Shown one piece after another: positions 31,361-41,599 of a DNA stretch of 64,000 nucleotides. Numbering within the stretch: the first letter of the stretch is position 1; every line of letters starts with the position of its first letter. Position numbers and translations under genes: made by a program. The notes below the pieces were generated by a model. It was not told the DNA's origin, searched no databases, and saw only the letters and a list, made by a program, of their open reading frames with translations. Source of the DNA: Lepidostoma basale (taxonomy: Eukaryota; Arthropoda; Insecta; Trichoptera; Lepidostomatidae); contig JAHDVF020001037.1 in NCBI GenBank assembly GCA_022606425.2, positions 62,001-126,000 of the forward strand, written 5' to 3'.

Positions 31361-32008
31361 TCTGATTTTGAAAATTTGGTTTGGTTCATGCGGTGCTGCC
31401 GTAAATTTGGAGATATTTCGTGTATATGTAAATTGTTTTGGTCAATTTGATTATTGCCGCACTTTATAATAGTTAATTGTGACACGTATAATAATAAGTT
31501 TGTACTGTTGTGGTGTTAAAATTATAAAAAAAAATTTTTCGTTTATATAATGAATTTTTGACAGGTGTAAAAATAAATTTTTCATTTGTTCCAATGACAA
31601 TTTGAATAATTTCTTCAATATTTTTTTCAAGTTCTTACTGGTGTTGGTTTGTTTTAAGTGCCTAATTACTGTTAATTAAAAAAAAGGTGAATACGTGAAA
31701 CATAAATTAAATAGACAATATGTGCACCATCTAAAAATAACATTTTGTGTTAAATTATTTTTATTTTGGTATTTTATTTTATATCATTGTATTTTATATT
31801 ACTTGTTTTAGATTTATTTTGTGGATGTTGGACGATCGAAGTGTGCGCGGGAGATGCCTATTGGTGGCGATGAGGTTCGCAACCCATCACACCGCGTCTC
31901 GGCGAAAAGAGAAGGATGGAGTGCCGCATCGGTTAAAGTGTGACATTCCATTCTTTCTGCCTACCCTTTCGGGGAGACGGCGTGATGGTTAGTTAGTTAG
32001 TTAGTTAA
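31361..32008 (+). repeat. Non-autonomous 650-bp repeat, full-length copy, sharing the RT-A 3' end
   Basis: It matches the inverted copy at 46208-46838 from CTGATTTTGAAAATTTGGTT to the end. A middle part also matches 42790-42965 (GACAGGTGTAAAAATAAA, CAATGACAATTTGAATAAT). The last 200 bp occur at 1956, 41920 and 50020. It has no long open frame. Its end (TTCTGCCTACCCTTTCGGGG, then GGCGTGATGGTTAGTTAG) is the coding end plus TTAG tail of RT-A. This is the SINE/LINE tail-sharing pattern and suggests mobilisation by the RT-A enzyme. Confidence 0.75.
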
Positions 32009-32675
32009 TTATGTACCTTTTATTTAGAGACAATTTTATTTAACTAAGTATCTTTAAATACGTGTATTTAATTAAATGGATAAAAAATCAAAAATGTGTT
32101 TTAATATTAACGTTTCAGCAAGTAAGCATATTTTAATATTGTAAATAATCATTCACAAGTCTACTGAATATTTAATATATTTTACATAAATAAAATAAAA
32201 TATATTTTAAGAAGCTTTTATAATACAATTCAATATAGCTTAATTCAGTTCAATGATCAAATAGTCTTAGACGTCTAAAGTCTATCGTTGAATACACAAT
32301 TAATTTGTGTTTTAATTACTTAAAACTCTTAAACGTTCTGGTGAAACTATAAAGCCCATCTCACAATCACTCGATATTCATGGCACTTTAACGACATCTG
32401 TGGACGTGATCAGCTTTCAATGTATCGGATTAAGTTCAGTTTATTTTCTCGGCGCTGTTGTCTGGCTGGCTTCAATACATTTACTTCGCGATTGTAAAAC
32501 AATCCCCGGGGACGGAGGCGTGGCTGGAAATAAAGATCCCCTCCATAAAGGGGTTTATTTTATCTGTTTGATTAATAAATTACTAAACAAAATACGTTTT
32601 TGAAAGCTCGAAAAAAGAAAGAAAAATGAATATTTCAAAGTTCGTATCAAATCAGAATCTATGTAAAATTATTTG
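32009..32675. other. AT-rich spacer with a GC-raised patch at 32340-32560
   Basis: The patch has CTCACAATCACTC, CAATCCCCGGGGACGGAGGCG and AAGATCCCCTCCATAAAGGG and is single-copy. It may be regulatory. Nothing else is seen. Confidence 0.25.
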
Positions 32676-32677
32676 GT

Positions 32678-32785
32678 ATAAAATAATACATTTAATCTGT
32701 GGTAGCATGTAATTGGCCTTATTTTAATTATTCTGAATGTTTCTTTTATATATATATATGTTATTGATATCGCTGTATGTTACCC
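32678..32785 (+). repeat. RT-F (jockey-like) 3' end
   Basis: GTGGTAGCATGTAATTGGCC, then TTGATATCGCTGTATGTTACCC, matches the end of the RT-F copy at 43860-44480. It is 5'-truncated to about 110 bp and runs straight into the microsatellite. Confidence 0.75.
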
Positions 32786-32860
<75 letters not shown>

Positions 32861-32863
32861 ATA
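32786..32863 (+). repeat. (TAAA)n microsatellite, about 19 units
   Basis: An uninterrupted run of the 4-bp unit TAAA follows directly on the RT-F 3' UTR. The same tail at 44461 has only about four units, so this run probably expanded from a retrotransposon tail. Confidence 0.95.
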
Positions 32864-33072
32864 CATTGTAATATTTAGTACAGTTTTCAATATATCTATA
32901 TTTAACTTAAATTAATAATAAATCATCAATTTATTGTTGACTCCATCCAACAGTAATTTAATGATACACAACAAATTCATTGAAGAAGTCGATGAATATT
33001 TCTCATTTCATTTGACTTTTTCTTTTTTATATACTTTGTATATAGAAGACTAACTTTAAAAAAATTAAAATT

Positions 33073-33119
33073 GCATATCAGACATGTTTCGGATAACCGG
33101 TCATTCTTCAGTGAAACAT
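33073..33119 (-). ncRNA. Hammerhead-ribozyme-like motif (H1), left arm
   Basis: Minus strand: ATGTTTCA, core CTGAAGA (33111-33105, intact), extra A, a weakened stem TGAC/ATCC, GAAAC, loop AT, GTC (33083-33081), then TGATATGC. Stem I pairs at most positions with one U.U mismatch. The core is intact but stem II has two mismatches. Confidence 0.5.
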
Positions 33120-33215
33120 ATTATAAAGATACATATTTAAAATATTATAAAATTGTTTACAAATATGATCAGTTTTGACAGATGTTATAATATTTTAAAT
33201 ATGTATCTTTATAAT

Positions 33216-33262
33216 ATGTATCACTTAAGAAGGACCGGTTGTCCGAAACATGTCTGATATGT
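33216..33262 (+). ncRNA. Hammerhead-ribozyme-like motif (H1), right arm
   Basis: Stem I strand ATGTATCA (33216-33223), core CTTAAGA (33224-33230; G at position 5 changed to T), extra A, stem II GGAC/GTCC with loop CGGTT, GAAAC (33245-33249), loop AT, GTC (33252-33254), then TGATATGT forming eight consecutive pairs (two G.U) with the first strand. The stems are excellent; the core change should inactivate it. Confidence 0.5.
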
Positions 33263-33359
33263 AATTTTTTTTATGTTAGTGTTGTATATACAATGTATAT
33301 AAAAAAAGACAAATAAAACATCTACAACACAAAGTATGGCGAACATAGAAGAAATTTTT

Positions 33360-33890
33360 CATTTAATTTATTTATTAATATATACAAACATTTCAGATGC
33401 ATCCAAGTCGCTAATACATAATAAGATATATTATCTAAATAACATTAAAAAATAAAATAAAATAACAAAATACATAAATACAATGGCATCAGAGATAACA
33501 ATTACAACATTGATATTGCATCCCCGAGGCAACTCAAACTATCACGAAATATGTCGACCTCTGAGGCGATCCGATTAAGCAATGAGATTGCCCTACCCAC
33601 AGGCATAACCATTGGCAGGTTGGTTCTGCAGCGCAGCAAATAAAACATATGTGCTGTCTTTGACGAAGTTAATTATCAGGGTCAAATAGACCTACATCAC
33701 TCAGGACATTCGAGTTATGTATATGACCGCCAATCAGCTTAAAGAAGTGAACTCCCAAGTGGAGATTCCTCCTTCTCTCCAATAAATGGTAGCTTAGCAT
33801 ACATAGCAAGAATTTAGTCGGAAAGAGCCACGGGTAATAATCGCGCTCCTTGAGGTAAAGAAAGAGCAAAAAAATGTTTCTCTCGCCCAC
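33360..33890 (-). pseudogene. Jockey-like retrotransposon C-terminus and 3' UTR
   Basis: The minus strand from about 33890 reads LFLYLKERDYYPWLFPTKFL, then LERRRNLHLGVHFFKLIGGH. The L.[ED]RRxxxxLxxFxKxIxGxI pattern is typical of the C-terminal region of jockey/RT-F proteins (compare SLKNRRTLNDMMLLHKIIYY at 43860). The rest, down to 33360, is AT-rich 3' UTR-like DNA ending ATTTATTTATTAATA. Confidence 0.5.
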
Positions 33891-33929
33891 AAGGACAAAT
33901 TAGGGGTAGAAAATTATACTGCGGAATTG

Positions 33930-34205
33930 GCATAAGTCGGGAAGGACAAAATACCCAATACTGAAATCAGACGATGGACAAAGTGGAAATGACCAGGACA
34001 TATCACCAGATGGGGAACAGATAAATCGACCGCCAAGTTTTGACGTGGAGACCATAGGTGGAAAATAGGGGTATCGGTTACTCCCCAAAAATATGGGCTG
34101 ATGATATTATTCTAGTCGGGGAATGAATATGGATAAGAGTCGCGCAGGATAGAGGAAAATGGAAAATGTTTGATAAGCCAGTTCGGAGATGGCTATAAAG
34201 AAGAT
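33930..34205 (+). pseudogene. RT-D C-terminal fragment
   Basis: Across frames the plus strand gives TKWK.PGHITRWG, TAKF.RGDHRW and WADDIILVGE, then RVAQDRGKWKMF and an AAGAAGATAAAAATAATAA tail. This is the same terminal block as at 22165-22435. Frame breaks and stops are frequent. Confidence 0.55.
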
Positions 34206-34364
34206 AAAAATAATAAATTTCTTCCATATTTATAGCTTTTGTGCTTGCGTAACGCGTTATATAAATAAATGAAAAATAAAAAAATAAATCAAATTTACGT
34301 AGTTTTTTATTGGTGTACAATAGGTCGTTTAAGCTTAATTACTTAATACAGTTTTTTTTTAGCT

Positions 34365-34500
34365 ATTGTATTGATTCACATGAAATGTGATAGGTAGCTA
34401 ATTTATCGCCATTTTATTGTCATTTGAATTCTATACCAGGCCAAAGACAGTGTGACAATCTCACTGCCATCGCCGGGAATTGAACCGTGTAGTGTCGAAC
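34365..34500 (-). repeat. tRNA-derived SINE, 5'-truncated within the tRNA head
   Basis: Body words ATGTGATAGGTAGCTAATTT, ATCGCCATTTTATTGTC and CCAAAGACAGTGTGACAATC match the other SINE copies. The head breaks off after CCGGGAATTGAACCG, at the B box. Confidence 0.75.
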
Positions 34501-34636
34501 AGTCTAGTGATACGTCCCCTCTACTTATCATTTTGTAAAATAGGCACGATGTTTGGTTATAAGTCACTAATTATAATAATTACGGCCTGATTACATAAAA
34601 TTTCTCAATTACAATTACAATAAATAAAATAAGATT

Positions 34637-35060
34637 AAATTTAATTGTATCTCAATAGAGACGAAGACGCAAACTGAATATGGATGATCAAGGTGTTTAC
34701 AGGACTTATGACATGTCATTGGTTGGGTTAAGCGCACGCTTTATGTAATTACAACATTCCCCATTCCACCTTTGTTATTATGATCATGCATGACAAATTT
34801 TTTGGAAGATGTATATATACTTCAAAATCCATACCTATCTTCACGTGTCAGTTTCAATTGTCCGTCTATGTAGATTTGGTTGCACTTGTGAATCTATTCA
34901 AGATTAACTTATGCTAAATTACATACTAATTAATTGCAAGTTAAGTAATTACATAAAGCGTGCGCTTAACCCAACCAATGACAGGTCATAAGTCCTGTAA
35001 ACACCTTGATCATCCATATTCAGTTTGCGTCTTCGTCTCTATTGAGATACAATTAAATTT
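34637..35060. repeat. Foldback MITE, best-preserved copy
   Basis: Terminal inverted repeats of about 140 bp start ATTGTATCTCAATAGAGACG at the left and end CGTCTCTATTGAGATACAAT at the right. Both carry AGGTGTTTACAGGACTTATG and TGGTTGGGTTAAGCGCACGC or their complements. The flanks (AAATTTA and TAAATTT) are also mirror images, and TTAA adjoins both ends, so a TTAA target site is likely. The centre is about 150 bp and noncoding. No transposase is present. Confidence 0.75.
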
Positions 35061-35318
35061 GAATTGACCACCCTTTGGTGAAAATCCAGAATTTCGTATA
35101 CAAGTATAAGTATACATTCACAAAAATATTTAAAATAAGATTATTTTTTATTGTTAAATACTCGTATACTAGTAAACAAAACATAAAGATAAATGTGAGT
35201 TGCATCAGGACTCGAGCATTATGTCCATGGGGTTGAAGGCACAATTACATATGTATAAAATCTGCTTTAAAATGATAAATTAATACAGAGTTAGAACTAC
35301 TATTAGTTATTATAAAGT

Positions 35319-35490
35319 CATAGGGACTTAGCGGAGTCCCACCGCTTTCCCAAAGCTGTTATAGGCGGAAGTCGCCTTTCGTCAGCTTCGCTCTATCAAT
35401 CCCTAGACCCGTCCCTCGTCCATGTGGGACTTACGTTACTGGGGTTTTGTGATTAAAGAAAAATAAGAGGGACCCAGGCCACATTTAATC
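35319..35490 (-). repeat. GC-rich dispersed repeat, copy 2 of 2
   Basis: Reverse complement of 24235-24425, sharing CGCCTTTCGTCAGCTTCGCT and CCTAGACCCGTCCCTCGTCC. Both copies end in a GGACCCAGGCCACATTTAA-type border. Confidence 0.75.
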
Positions 35491-35519
35491 TATCCATTTC
35501 CTCTATGTCTCTCCGAAAT

Positions 35520-35860
35520 GTCTTCTTCTTCTTCTTCCTTATTGTAGACCTATGTGGTCTGTTCTCGTTTGTAGACCTATGTGTCTTTTATTATAGGTCT
35601 TACGCATGCTTTATAGATTCTCATCTTACTCTTAATGGCCATGTCTTTGTTTTTCCATATTGTGAATTTTAGAGCCCCAGAGATTGCAGCTGCCTTGTTA
35701 CATACTTGTATTTGTTCCCGCAGATCAGCTATGGTCCACCAGGTCTATGCCTAGATACTTGAAGGTTCTATGGGTTGATTTTCTATAACCAGGTTACATG
35801 TTTTGGGTGTTTTGGAAAAGGTCATACATTTTGTTTTTTTTCTCCGAAATGTAAATTCAT
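35520..35860 (-). pseudogene. RT-C C-terminal fragment
   Basis: Starts with antisense CTTCTTCTTCTTCC and includes antisense text for the IYKTCVRPxLTYxxET and VNKAAAISGALK regions (AATTTTAGAGCCCCAGAGATT, AGCTGCCTTGTTA). The part between, with WxxHVxRM, is deleted, and TAGACCTATGTGGTCTGTTC is partly duplicated. Frames are broken. Confidence 0.6.
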
Positions 35861-35929
35861 TTAATAAACATAATATATACAACAAAATAAAATTTTTAAC
35901 AATACAGACTACTATTAGTTTATGAGTAC

Positions 35930-36195
35930 TGTGTAGAATACAGATAAATTTTGTAAAAGCATTGCGCTTGTATAAGGCCAGTAATAATCATGACCATTCG
36001 CCAAGCCGTCGGACTTGACGGCCATAAAGCGATGAAGACATAAATAAGCCGTAAAGTGTGAACCAATCGCCTGAAAGCTAATCAACGGTTATATTATTAT
36101 TCGGAGCATTCAAGTCCCCTCAATATTGACGAGGAGTTTTACATGGGGAGGTTAGCGCTGGCCACAAACGGGTTTAACTTTACTTAGCTTGATTG
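35930..36195. promoter_or_regulatory. Candidate regulatory island
   Basis: Single-copy GC-raised block with CGTCGGACTTGACGG, CATAAATAAGCCGTAAAGTG and GTGAACCAATCGCC. No coding frame with a domain. Function inferred from composition only. Confidence 0.25.
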
Positions 36196-36510
36196 AATTG
36201 TAAAATGTATTCATTTGATTGGAGGACTGGAGCGTCTTATAGAGGACTCATTGAATACTGTATGTACATACAAATATATTATACATAAGATTCTGTACAT
36301 ACTTATAGTCAGAATGTTTTGTACTCAATACACGTTGTTGGTTCTGAGTAAACATAGTGTATACAATAAAATATTCATGTTGTTTATTGAAATTTCTTGG
36401 TAGAAGTTCATTGTAAGCATTGAAAATCATAAAATAAATAAATGAATTCTTAGGAAATTGAAAATAACTTTGTTTAATCCACAAAATATTAAAAAATACG
36501 ACATAATTAA
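36196..36510. other. AT-rich spacer
   Basis: No feature apart from TTCTTGGTAGAAGTTCATTG, a flank phrase of dispersed repeats. Confidence 0.35.
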
Positions 36511-36511
36511 T

Positions 36512-36715
36512 TCAAATTTAATTTTTAAATTTGAATTATTGAATCGAGTTTCAAATGCGTTTTTATATTAGTCTTTCTTTGTTTAGTTTTTATTATATTT
36601 TTACACCCGAAGATGGAGGTATCCTCCGAAACATGTCGTGTTTTATAATATTTTATAATTATTTTGTGGATTAAACAAAGTTATTATCAATTTCCTAGGT
36701 ATATTACTATGGGAT
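36512..36715 (+). repeat. Hammerhead family H2 repeat, single arm
   Basis: Second copy of the 8200-8390 repeat, in the same orientation, containing TATATTAGTCTTTCTTTGTT and the hammerhead-like motif. Its right end joins TATGGGATTCCACAGTGTAA, shared with 49635. Confidence 0.7.
36603..36641 (+). ncRNA. Hammerhead-ribozyme-like motif (H2), one core change
   Basis: ACAC (36603-36606), CCGAAGA (U4 to C), extra T, stem II GGAGG/CCTCC with loop TAT, GAAAC (36628-36632), loop AT, GTC (36635-36637), GTGT (36638-36641). Stem I is four perfect pairs. The U4 change should abolish activity. Confidence 0.5.
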
Positions 36716-37845
36716 TCCACAGTGTAAATGCCTTAGTGTTCAATAAGTGAAAATAAAAATATATTATTTGTATTAAGTTGTATTCCACTTTCAATTTTCG
36801 GTATAAATTTAGTATTTAAATCTTTAGAATCACGAGGGATAAAATAAATATTAAAATGCGTGTATTTAGCTTAGGACTGAATATTTCAATATTCAACGAA
36901 ATGAAATATTTTGCAAAACCACTATTTTACCTCTTAGTGTCTAATTTTATGTTTGGAGATATCCTCCTTTGTGAAAATTCAACAATAAAAAATGACAAAG
37001 CTCACACAGCCTTTGCTGGAAATACCGTTCTTGGAATTTTCATATGCTCCCTTGTCACAAAAGGGAAAAAACCTTTTACCGCAACAGCTTTCAAAGCGAG
37101 CAAGCTTTCTCATCAGTTATTTCGAGTATTATTCTTTTGATATAAATTACTAACCGAGAATAGAACCATCGCGCATTTGTGCTCCGTACTCATGCAAATA
37201 CTTCCCCGCGAATGTGTGCGGAGACATCTATCGTTGTCTGTCGCAAACAAAGCTCCTGTGAGGATGTTCTGAGCCCGCTGTTTAGGCACAATGTCTGTAC
37301 TACGTGCGATTGTATACGCCATAATACATAATACCATGAAAGATTCTCGCCCAACCACACGCGCCATTCGCTGTATGTAGTCGGTACCTAGTGCTCACTG
37401 TAATCCATAATACCGGGAGAGCCGGCGAGGATCTTTTGTACATATTATGATGTATTTATTCCTAAATATTACGAGCACGAGGGTACGCTTGCCTACAGAT
37501 GTTTCATTTCTGGAGCAGCCTGTACTACTGTGTGTCTCTCCTGATAAAAGGATGAGACTTTGTTTGAGCTACACAGGAATTCATTCACATAATATAATAT
37601 ATAAATGCGAAAGAAAATTTCTATTTTCCGAATGGGGATAATTTGATTAAAAATGTATATTTTTCCTGTAGCATATATTTATTTAGTTGGACGGGTTTTT
37701 CATTCCTGAAAAACCTCCGTGGAAATAAGTATCCAAGATTTCCTCACCTAATATTTTTAAGTGGTATTCAAGCGAATAACAGGTAGACGTACGAAATATG
37801 TGGCGAAAGCGTGTCTTTCAATAGTCTTAGTTTACTAAGTAATAC
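36716..37845. other. Mixed single-copy DNA with GC-raised stretches
   Basis: 36856-37140 holds a 94-codon plus-strand frame with a hydrophobic N-terminal third (PLFYLLVSNFMFGDILL) but no domain I recognise and no flanking repeat, so I do not call it a gene. 37140-37440 and 37450-37640 are GC-raised and unique and include CCGGGAGAGCCGGCGAGGAT, similar to CCGGGAGAGCCCGCGAGGGC at 27976. The rest is AT-rich. Confidence 0.3.
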
Positions 37846-37849
37846 CTTC

Positions 37850-38310
37850 TTCTTTTCCTTTGCCATTTTCCATCATCTGGGGTCGGCCCTCCTCGTACAA
37901 AAACGCCAAACTTTTCTATTGTCAGTTTCTCGCGTTGGAGCTCCTTTTCTATGTTGGCCCACCATGCTGCCATTGGGCGACCTCTTCTTCTTGGTTTTGT
38001 GGGAATGCTGAGGGCTTTTTTATAATGTGTTCGCTGTCTCTTCGCATCACATGACCGTACCACCGGAGTTGAGATTCTTTTAATTTTTCCGTTATTGGGG
38101 GAACCTTAAAGCTACCCCTCACGTATTCGTTCCTTACGCGGTCCAGCCTTGTGACGCCTCCGGCCCACCTCAGCATTCTCATCTCGGCAGCGTGTACTCG
38201 ACGTTCGTGGACTTTTTTGTTGGTCCAGCACTCTGCTTCATATATCATGGCGGGCCTCACTGCAGTTGTGTAGACTCTGTCCTTAGTTCTGATTGTAATT
38301 TTTTGATCAC
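37850..38310 (-). pseudogene. RT-B non-LTR retrotransposon C-terminal fragment
   Basis: The minus strand reads MRPAMIYEAECWTNKKVHER, then VHAAEMRMLRWAGGVTRLDR, then VRNEYVRGSFKVPPITEKLK and QLRWYGHVMRRDSEHIIKK. A frameshift then leads to RRRGRPMAAWWANIEKEL. This is the cleanest RT-B copy. It lacks the polymerase core and ends near GKWQRKRRRY. Confidence 0.75.
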
Positions 38311-38484
38311 ACAGTTTACTTAGTAATACCGATGATTATTAATCAAAGTATAATATCAAAGTAGTATAATGTCTGGATACCAATTTTATGATATTGAAGG
38401 ATAGCAATGTTGTCCTGAAACAGATTGAGAAGAAATTTTAATGTTTACAGAACAAAGGTTGAATTAAACATTATTTTCACAAAT

Positions 38485-38620
38485 ATCGCTCTCCTGATGA
38501 CGAAGGTGTAAAAGTTTCGAAACAGGTCTAGAAAAATAATCTCTAGTGGTAAAAACAGTGTTTTATGGGAATGGCATGTTTTGCATTACTTAAGATTATC
38601 AAATGTATTAATTATTTAAT
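38485..38620 (+). repeat. Hammerhead family H3 repeat, single arm
   Basis: Core CTGATGA (38494-38500) is intact. It is followed by an extra C, a weak stem GAAG/TTTC, GAAAC (38519-38523), loop AG, GTC (38526-38528) and TAGAAAAATAATCTC, as in the 23040 element. Stem I has lost its first pair. Downstream AAAACAGTGTTTTATGGGAA is the family's outer flank. Confidence 0.6.
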
Positions 38621-39135
38621 TTGCTTCCATGTCAATCTGTCCTTTGCAGACTGCATCCAGGTTATTCCGACGTATCTGTTCAGATCATCTTTTCACCGTA
38701 GTTGTGGTCATCCTGCACTTCTCTTTGCCGTCCACGGTCTCCAAGTCAGCAGTCTTTTCGTCCACTTTTCATCTGAGCTTCTGGCTACGTGATCTGCACA
38801 TTGCCATTTTAGAGTCGCCACCCGATGGATGATGTCAGTGACCTTTGTTTTTTCTCTCACCGTATCGTTTCTGACTCTATCTCTTAGGCTTATTCCTAAC
38901 ATGGCTCTTTCCATGGCTTTTTGGGTCACTCGTAGTTTCTCGGCACTTTGTTTGGAAAATGTAACTGTTTCAAGACGATAAGTTCAGACTTTTCGTTTCA
39001 GATTTATCGGTATTTTCCGGTTTTTAAGTATGTAACTCATGTTTCCGAAAGCTGCCAAGCTTAGTCTAACCTTAGAGAAGGCCTTTGTCTAGGAGTGGAC
39101 GGGAATAGGCTGAGGAAGAAGAAGAAGAAGAATTA
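38620..39135 (-). pseudogene. RT-D non-LTR retrotransposon C-terminal fragment
   Basis: The minus strand reads MTQKAMERAMLGISLRDRVR, then NDTVREKTKVTDIIHRVATL, then KWQCADHVARSSDEKW and TWRPWTAKRSAG. It extends upstream to about 39070 over the thumb region shared with 16743-17009. At 39075-39135 a plus-strand end (GGCCTTTGTCTAGGAGTGGA, then AAGAAGAAGAAGAA) of a related element abuts it, so the locus is a rearranged pair. Confidence 0.7.
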
Positions 39136-39159
39136 TTTAATATGGAGTCTTACATCATT

Positions 39160-39335
39160 GTTCAATAAACATTAAATAACCATTATGCCGTTTCTCAGAG
39201 AGTGTATGCAGGAAGTACATTCGTCGAAAATATCATTTTACCATAGAATTTATTATTTATTGCCTGTTTAATGCTTCACTTCCACACATAAGGACAAGAA
39301 CACCACCGTGCTCTTCAATCTTTGTACATAAGCTA
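39160..39335 (-). pseudogene. RT-A scraps
   Basis: TAACCATTATGCCGTTTCTC and later TAATGCTTCACTTCCACACA match antisense RT-A ends and the MYGSEA region, with the middle deleted. Confidence 0.5.
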
Positions 39336-40235
39336 TCATAAAACCAATCCCACTTTAGGCATTGCAATACGCAATAATAATGAGTTTTAGGTATGTACAT
39401 ATTCCCAATCACTTTGAATAACAACCTGGTTATGTCAGGTGAAGAAAATTTAATTACATGGTATGGCTTCTTTAATTACCGGTGAAATAAAGGTACAATT
39501 ATTATAAGCATGGCTGTACGGAAGATTTCGTTCCCGCGCTTGTTTGACACAGCATCCAACAGCGCTAATTGGCTTCCAATGGGAGCGCTGAGAAACGAGT
39601 ACCGAAGGGTACCTTCCGATTAAGAATTGGGCACAACCCTTACGTAAGGGAAGCGAAATTTCGGAAAACATCACTGAATCGGAACACATTTGAACTTTAT
39701 TGAGTTCAGGGTCGCTGTTTTTTGGACATCTCTTTTGTTTTAGCTTATTACTCAATGATTTATGTGATCATGTTGACAAACCAAAATAAATGGAGTTTGT
39801 AGGCGGTTTTTGATTAAGGCTTCTTTATTTTGATGAAGTTATTCATTAACAATCATTTCGTAATTTTTTTGGTAAGCAAAAACAAACAGTTTGCTCGTTG
39901 TTTACAAAAACAGCCATATCGCATCGATTTTTTACATTCAAATCACATTTATTGTTTAATATTTGTAAATATTTGTGATGAATGTGAAATGCAAAGTATT
40001 AGTAAGATATTGACAATATATTATTTTAAGACCGAGGAAAAAATCCATTCATCGAACCTAACGTAAATTAGCCAAATATGATTTATATAAGATGATAACT
40101 TAAACTTAATATAATAAAAAAAATAGAGAGTTGTCCATTGAACCTTAAGTAGGTACGTTCTAAGTGAATAATAAAACTTAACATAAAAAATGTTTCAATG
40201 TGCCTTAATGCCAAATAATATTAAACATTGTACCC
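39336..40235. other. Single-copy DNA, GC-raised at 39450-39740
   Basis: 39450-39740 carries an open 101-codon minus-strand frame with no known domain, within unique DNA that includes GCGCTAATTGGCTTCCAATGG. It is better read as a candidate conserved noncoding island than a gene. The rest is AT-rich. Confidence 0.3.
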
Positions 40236-40239
40236 TTTT

Positions 40240-40390
40240 TTTTAAGGATGAAAACCCAAGCAGCAAGAGATTACCAGGAAGGCCGCCGAAGAGATGGAGA
40301 GATGGCTGGACATCATCATCTTAGGACAGCCCACCGTCACAAACAGGTCATACGACCTAAACTAAGAGGAAGTAGAGAAGAAGAAGTACT
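40240..40390 (+). repeat. RT-C C-terminal scrap
   Basis: Plus-strand RLPGRPPKRWRDGWTSSS is legible in one frame, followed by a purine-rich AGAGAAGAAGAAGTA end. About 45 residues remain. Confidence 0.55.
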
Positions 40391-40489
40391 CAATTTATTT
40401 ATGAAACTTTTATTGTTAATTGAAATTTCATGGTTTAAGATGCAAATAATTAAAATAAATTTGTTATAATGAAAAATTTCTTGATAATA

Positions 40490-40625
40490 CGTATTTAGTT
40501 TTATTTTTAGCTTCGACCGGTTTCGAATGCTCTCTGCCATCTTCAAACCAGAAGAAGTATGCTGTCGAAACCAGTCGAAGCTAAAAATCGAGTGGAATAA
40601 TACTAAATCATATATTTTTTTTTTT
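40490..40625. repeat. Foldback repeat, hammerhead family H7, divergent pair
   Basis: TTTTTAGCTTCGACCGGTTTCG and CGAAACCAGTCGAAGCTAAAAA are inverted. Each arm keeps GAAAC, a CG or CA loop and GTC followed by GAAGCT. The cores read TTGAAGA (minus) and CAGAAGA (plus), one change each from CTGAAGA. Stem II is poor. Confidence 0.55.
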
Positions 40626-41595
40626 CATAATGTATATCGCGTTTCTTGAACAATGGTGTAAAACTCCATGTTAAATTATTAATGCATTTTATAAGGCCTT
40701 AATTGCAGTAATGCGAAACATGCCATTTCCATCAAATATATTGTAATAAATCTTCTAGAAAAAAAACGTTTACATTCGTATGAATTATAGCATTTATTAC
40801 ATATAACAACTAAACGTATTTTGATATATATTATAATATATTACGTGATGTGTGTAACTTCATTTAAAATTATCAAATAATTTACGCATTAATACAAATC
40901 AAAACGTATTATCATAAGTGTATGATTAATATGTTTACACCGCAGCGACTTGGGTTTTCCCGTAACGTAGTCGTTAATAAGAGTGACGCTTATAGGGTAC
41001 TCACGGGTGCTCAAGACGCCTCCCCAACCCTACCCTCGCTGATCCCCGACAGCGCCGCGACGTCCCGAAACACCAGGTTTTACTGATGCGTATAACGGGA
41101 TGCCCCGTTTGTCATTTCGGGTAGAGAAAACCTTTTTTTAATTGTATTTCTAATTTTTTTAATCAAATGATTGTATTTTAAGTATTATTTTTTATACTAT
41201 GTTGGAATATCTAGAATGAAATCATATTTCTATTGATTTGAATTTATTAATATTTCATATGGAGTTTTATTTCATTGTTTAAGATACAATAAATATGTTG
41301 CTTACATTTTAGTATTCATGTAGTATTGCTGAAATGTATAATTAGTAAATCTGTGTTTTATATTTTACTGAAATAAATTAATTTCGTCATTACACCCTTT
41401 TCAGTTGACGTGAAAACTTTCTATTTTGTTACTTACAATAACATATGTGAGAACTTTTATGAATTAAAAAACTGATTTTCACAGCTTTATAAAGATACCG
41501 AAACATTGCGTTTTTTAAACTCATGCAAACACAGAAATAAGAAAAATATATTATATAATATTTATGTAAGCTAAAATTAAATTAGATAAAACTAT
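40626..41595. other. AT-rich DNA with a GC-raised block at 40930-41130
   Basis: The block (CCCGTAACGTAGTCGTTAAT, GACAGCGCCGCGACGTCCCG) is single-copy. It may be a transposon 5' end or regulatory. 40680-40760 carries GCGAAACATGCC and TTCTAGAAAAAAAACG, a decayed dispersed repeat related to 57235-57390. Confidence 0.3.
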
Positions 41596-41599
41596 ATTT

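Larger units (their letters stand above)
33017..33352. repeat. Foldback repeat, hammerhead family H1, divergent pair
   Basis: Outer arms pair: CTTTTTTATATACTTTGTAT at 33017 and ATACAATGTATATAAAAAAAG near 33290-33308. Inner parts pair as well (ATCAGACATG at 33078; CATGTCTGAT at 33250). A hammerhead-like motif lies in each arm (separate entries). The right flank to 33352 (CTACAACACAAAGTATGGCG) is shared with 19930 and 54738. Confidence 0.8.
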
